Positions 63,046 to 64,000 of a DNA stretch of 64,000 nt are shown here, piece after piece. The DNA is from JANMOK01 sp031415055. GTDB taxonomy: Bacteria; Pseudomonadota; Alphaproteobacteria; Rhodobacterales; Rhodobacteraceae. How positions within the stretch are numbered: the first letter of the stretch is position 1; each line of letters begins with the position of its first letter. The translations under genes were made by a program, and so were the position numbers. The notes beneath the pieces are model-generated. The model saw only the letters and a list, made by a program, of their open reading frames with translations. It had not been told where the DNA came from and made no database searches. Location of the stretch: assembly GCA_031415055.1 (NCBI GenBank), contig JANOQZ010000002.1, positions 47,603 through 111,602 on the forward strand. Reading direction: 5' to 3'.

Positions 63046-63818
63046 TGCTGTTGGCCATAGACGTGGGCAATACCAACACGGTTTTTGCCGTGCATGACGG
63101 GACGCAGTTCCTTGACCAGTGGCGCTGCGCGACGGAACATCAACGCACAGCGGACGAGTATTTCGTTTGGCTTTCCAGCCTGATGAGTTTGAAGGGGATC
63201 GAGGCGGTAGTCGACCGGGTTGTCGTCTCATCAGTGGTGCCGCAGGTGGTGTTCAATCTGCGGGTGCTGGCCAGCCGCTATTACAATTGCCGACCTTTGG
63301 TGGTGGGCAAGCCGGAGTGCAAGCTGGGCGTGCCGGTGCGGGTGGATCAGGGCGTGCATGTGGGCGCCGACCGGCTGGTCAATACGGTGGCCGGGTTCAA
63401 CCGCTATGGCGGCGATTTGATCTTGGTCGATTTTGGCACGGCAACGACGTTTGATGTGGTCGACGACGACGGGGCCTATATCGGCGGGGTGATTGCTCCG
63501 GGGGTAAACCTATCGATGAAGGCGCTGCACGACGCGGCGGCGGCTTTGCCGCATGTCGATGTCACCCACCCGGAAAAGGTGATTGGCACCAATACGGTGG
63601 CTTGCATGCAATCGGGGGTGTTTTGGGGTTATATCGGGCTGGTCGAGGGGATATGTCGGCAAATCAAGGCCGAGCGTGGGCGCAAAATGAAAGTCATCGG
63701 CACCGGCGGGCTTTCGACGTTGTTTGGCACCGGGACCGAGGTTTTTGACCATCTGGACGCAGATTTGACCATGCATGGGTTGGTTTTGATTGATGCTTTG
63801 AACAGGGATAAGAATTGA
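63045..63818 (+). CDS. coaX: Type III pantothenate kinase
   Basis: 257 residues: N-terminal phosphate motif LAIDVGNTNTVFAVHDG, GADRLVNTVAGFNRYGG, LVDFGTATTFDVVDDDGAYI GG and GGLSTLFG. Starts on the last base of birA's stop. First step of coenzyme A synthesis in organisms with this kinase; it is insensitive to CoA feedback. Confidence 0.94.
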   Translation: MLLAIDVGNTNTVFAVHDGTQFLDQWRCATEHQRTADEYFVWLSSLMSLKGIEAVVDRVVVSSVVPQVVFNLRVLASRYYNCRPLVVGKPECKLGVPVRVDQGVHVGADRLVNTVAGFNRYGGDLILVDFGTATTFDVVDDDGAYIGGVIAPGVNLSMKALHDAAAALPHVDVTHPEKVIGTNTVACMQSGVFWGYIGLVEGICRQIKAERGRKMKVIGTGGLSTLFGTGTEVFDHLDADLTMHGLVLIDALNRDKN

Positions 63819-64000
63819 TGGCTGGCGAGAGACTGCTGTATCTGCCACTGGGCGGGGCTGGCGAGATTGGCATGAACATGTACGCCTATGGCTATGGCAA
63901 GCCGGGCAAAGAGGCGTGGATTCTGGTCGATGTCGGGGTGACATTCCCGGATATGGAACGATCCCCCGGCGTTGATTTGATCATGGCGGACCCTAGTTGG
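63818..64000 (+). CDS. rnj: Ribonuclease J, N-terminal part (cut by window edge)
   Basis: 61 codons to the window end: LLYLPLGGAGEIGMNMYAYG, KEAWILVDVGVTFPDMERSP GVDLIMADPSW. The opening LPLGGxGEIGMNxYxYG and DxGVTFPD are characteristic of RNase J, an MBL/beta-CASP exonuclease and endonuclease. The ATG overlaps the coaX stop. The metal site lies beyond the edge. Confidence 0.88.
   Translation, partial: MAGERLLYLPLGGAGEIGMNMYAYGYGKPGKEAWILVDVGVTFPDMERSPGVDLIMADPSW

Overview
The window is a chromosomal segment of an alphaproteobacterium, most likely Rhodobacterales or a close relative. This is inferred from three things: the form of the complex I operon (nuoE and a neighbouring gene with paralogous helix-hairpin-helix tails, and a DUF5333-type protein between nuoF and nuoG), the run SPOR protein-dac-tmk-holB-tatD-MBL hydrolase, and the run nuoN-birA-coaX-rnj. 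No 16S gene or other taxon marker is present, so the assignment rests on gene content and order. Both window edges cut a gene: mprF on the left and rnj on the right.

Layout. 1-13 kb is mixed housekeeping and accessory genes: the N-terminal part of mprF, a secreted unknown, an orphan fused NuoE-NuoF-like flavoprotein, a Tat-exported truncated haemoglobin, an ArsR/two AHSA1/reductase operon, a sugar-acid dehydratase, ctaD, lipB, a GFA protein, tRNA-Leu and a VPLPSA-sorted protein. 13.6-18.2 kb is a four-gene spermidine/putrescine-type ABC importer. 18.3-19.8 kb is an endolysin-like M15-GH108 fusion. 19.8-27.7 kb is a long minus-strand operon, from a SPOR lipoprotein through D-Ala-D-Ala carboxypeptidase, tmk, an MFS exporter, holB, tatD and an MBL hydrolase to an AEC transporter.

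27.9-31.5 kb is the most unusual region. tRNA-Ser(UGA) is followed by a 3.4-kb insert that ends in a 78-bp near-perfect copy of the tRNA 3' part. No integrase is visible. The insert carries the first 104 residues and about the last 116 residues of an MmeI-like restriction-methylation enzyme. Between them, in the same orientation, sits a complete type IIG-like restriction-methyltransferase gene.

31.5-43.5 kb holds an Rrf2 regulator, a carbohydrate ABC operon with VOC, TIM-barrel isomerase and epimerase genes, a divergent aldo-keto reductase/VOC/LacI set, a VapBC pair, a small channel-like membrane protein and an outer-membrane efflux protein with a C-terminal LysM domain.

44-62.3 kb is the complete nuoA-N operon for respiratory complex I. 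It is interrupted by non-core genes: a DUF4160-DUF2442 pair between nuoD and nuoE, a membrane protein with a NuoE-like tail, a SAM methyltransferase, two small periplasmic proteins, a 59-residue ORF coupled to nuoG, and a cluster of REP-like hairpins between nuoI and nuoJ. The window closes with birA, coaX and the start of rnj. No CRISPR array, rRNA gene, replication origin, transposase or recombinase was seen.
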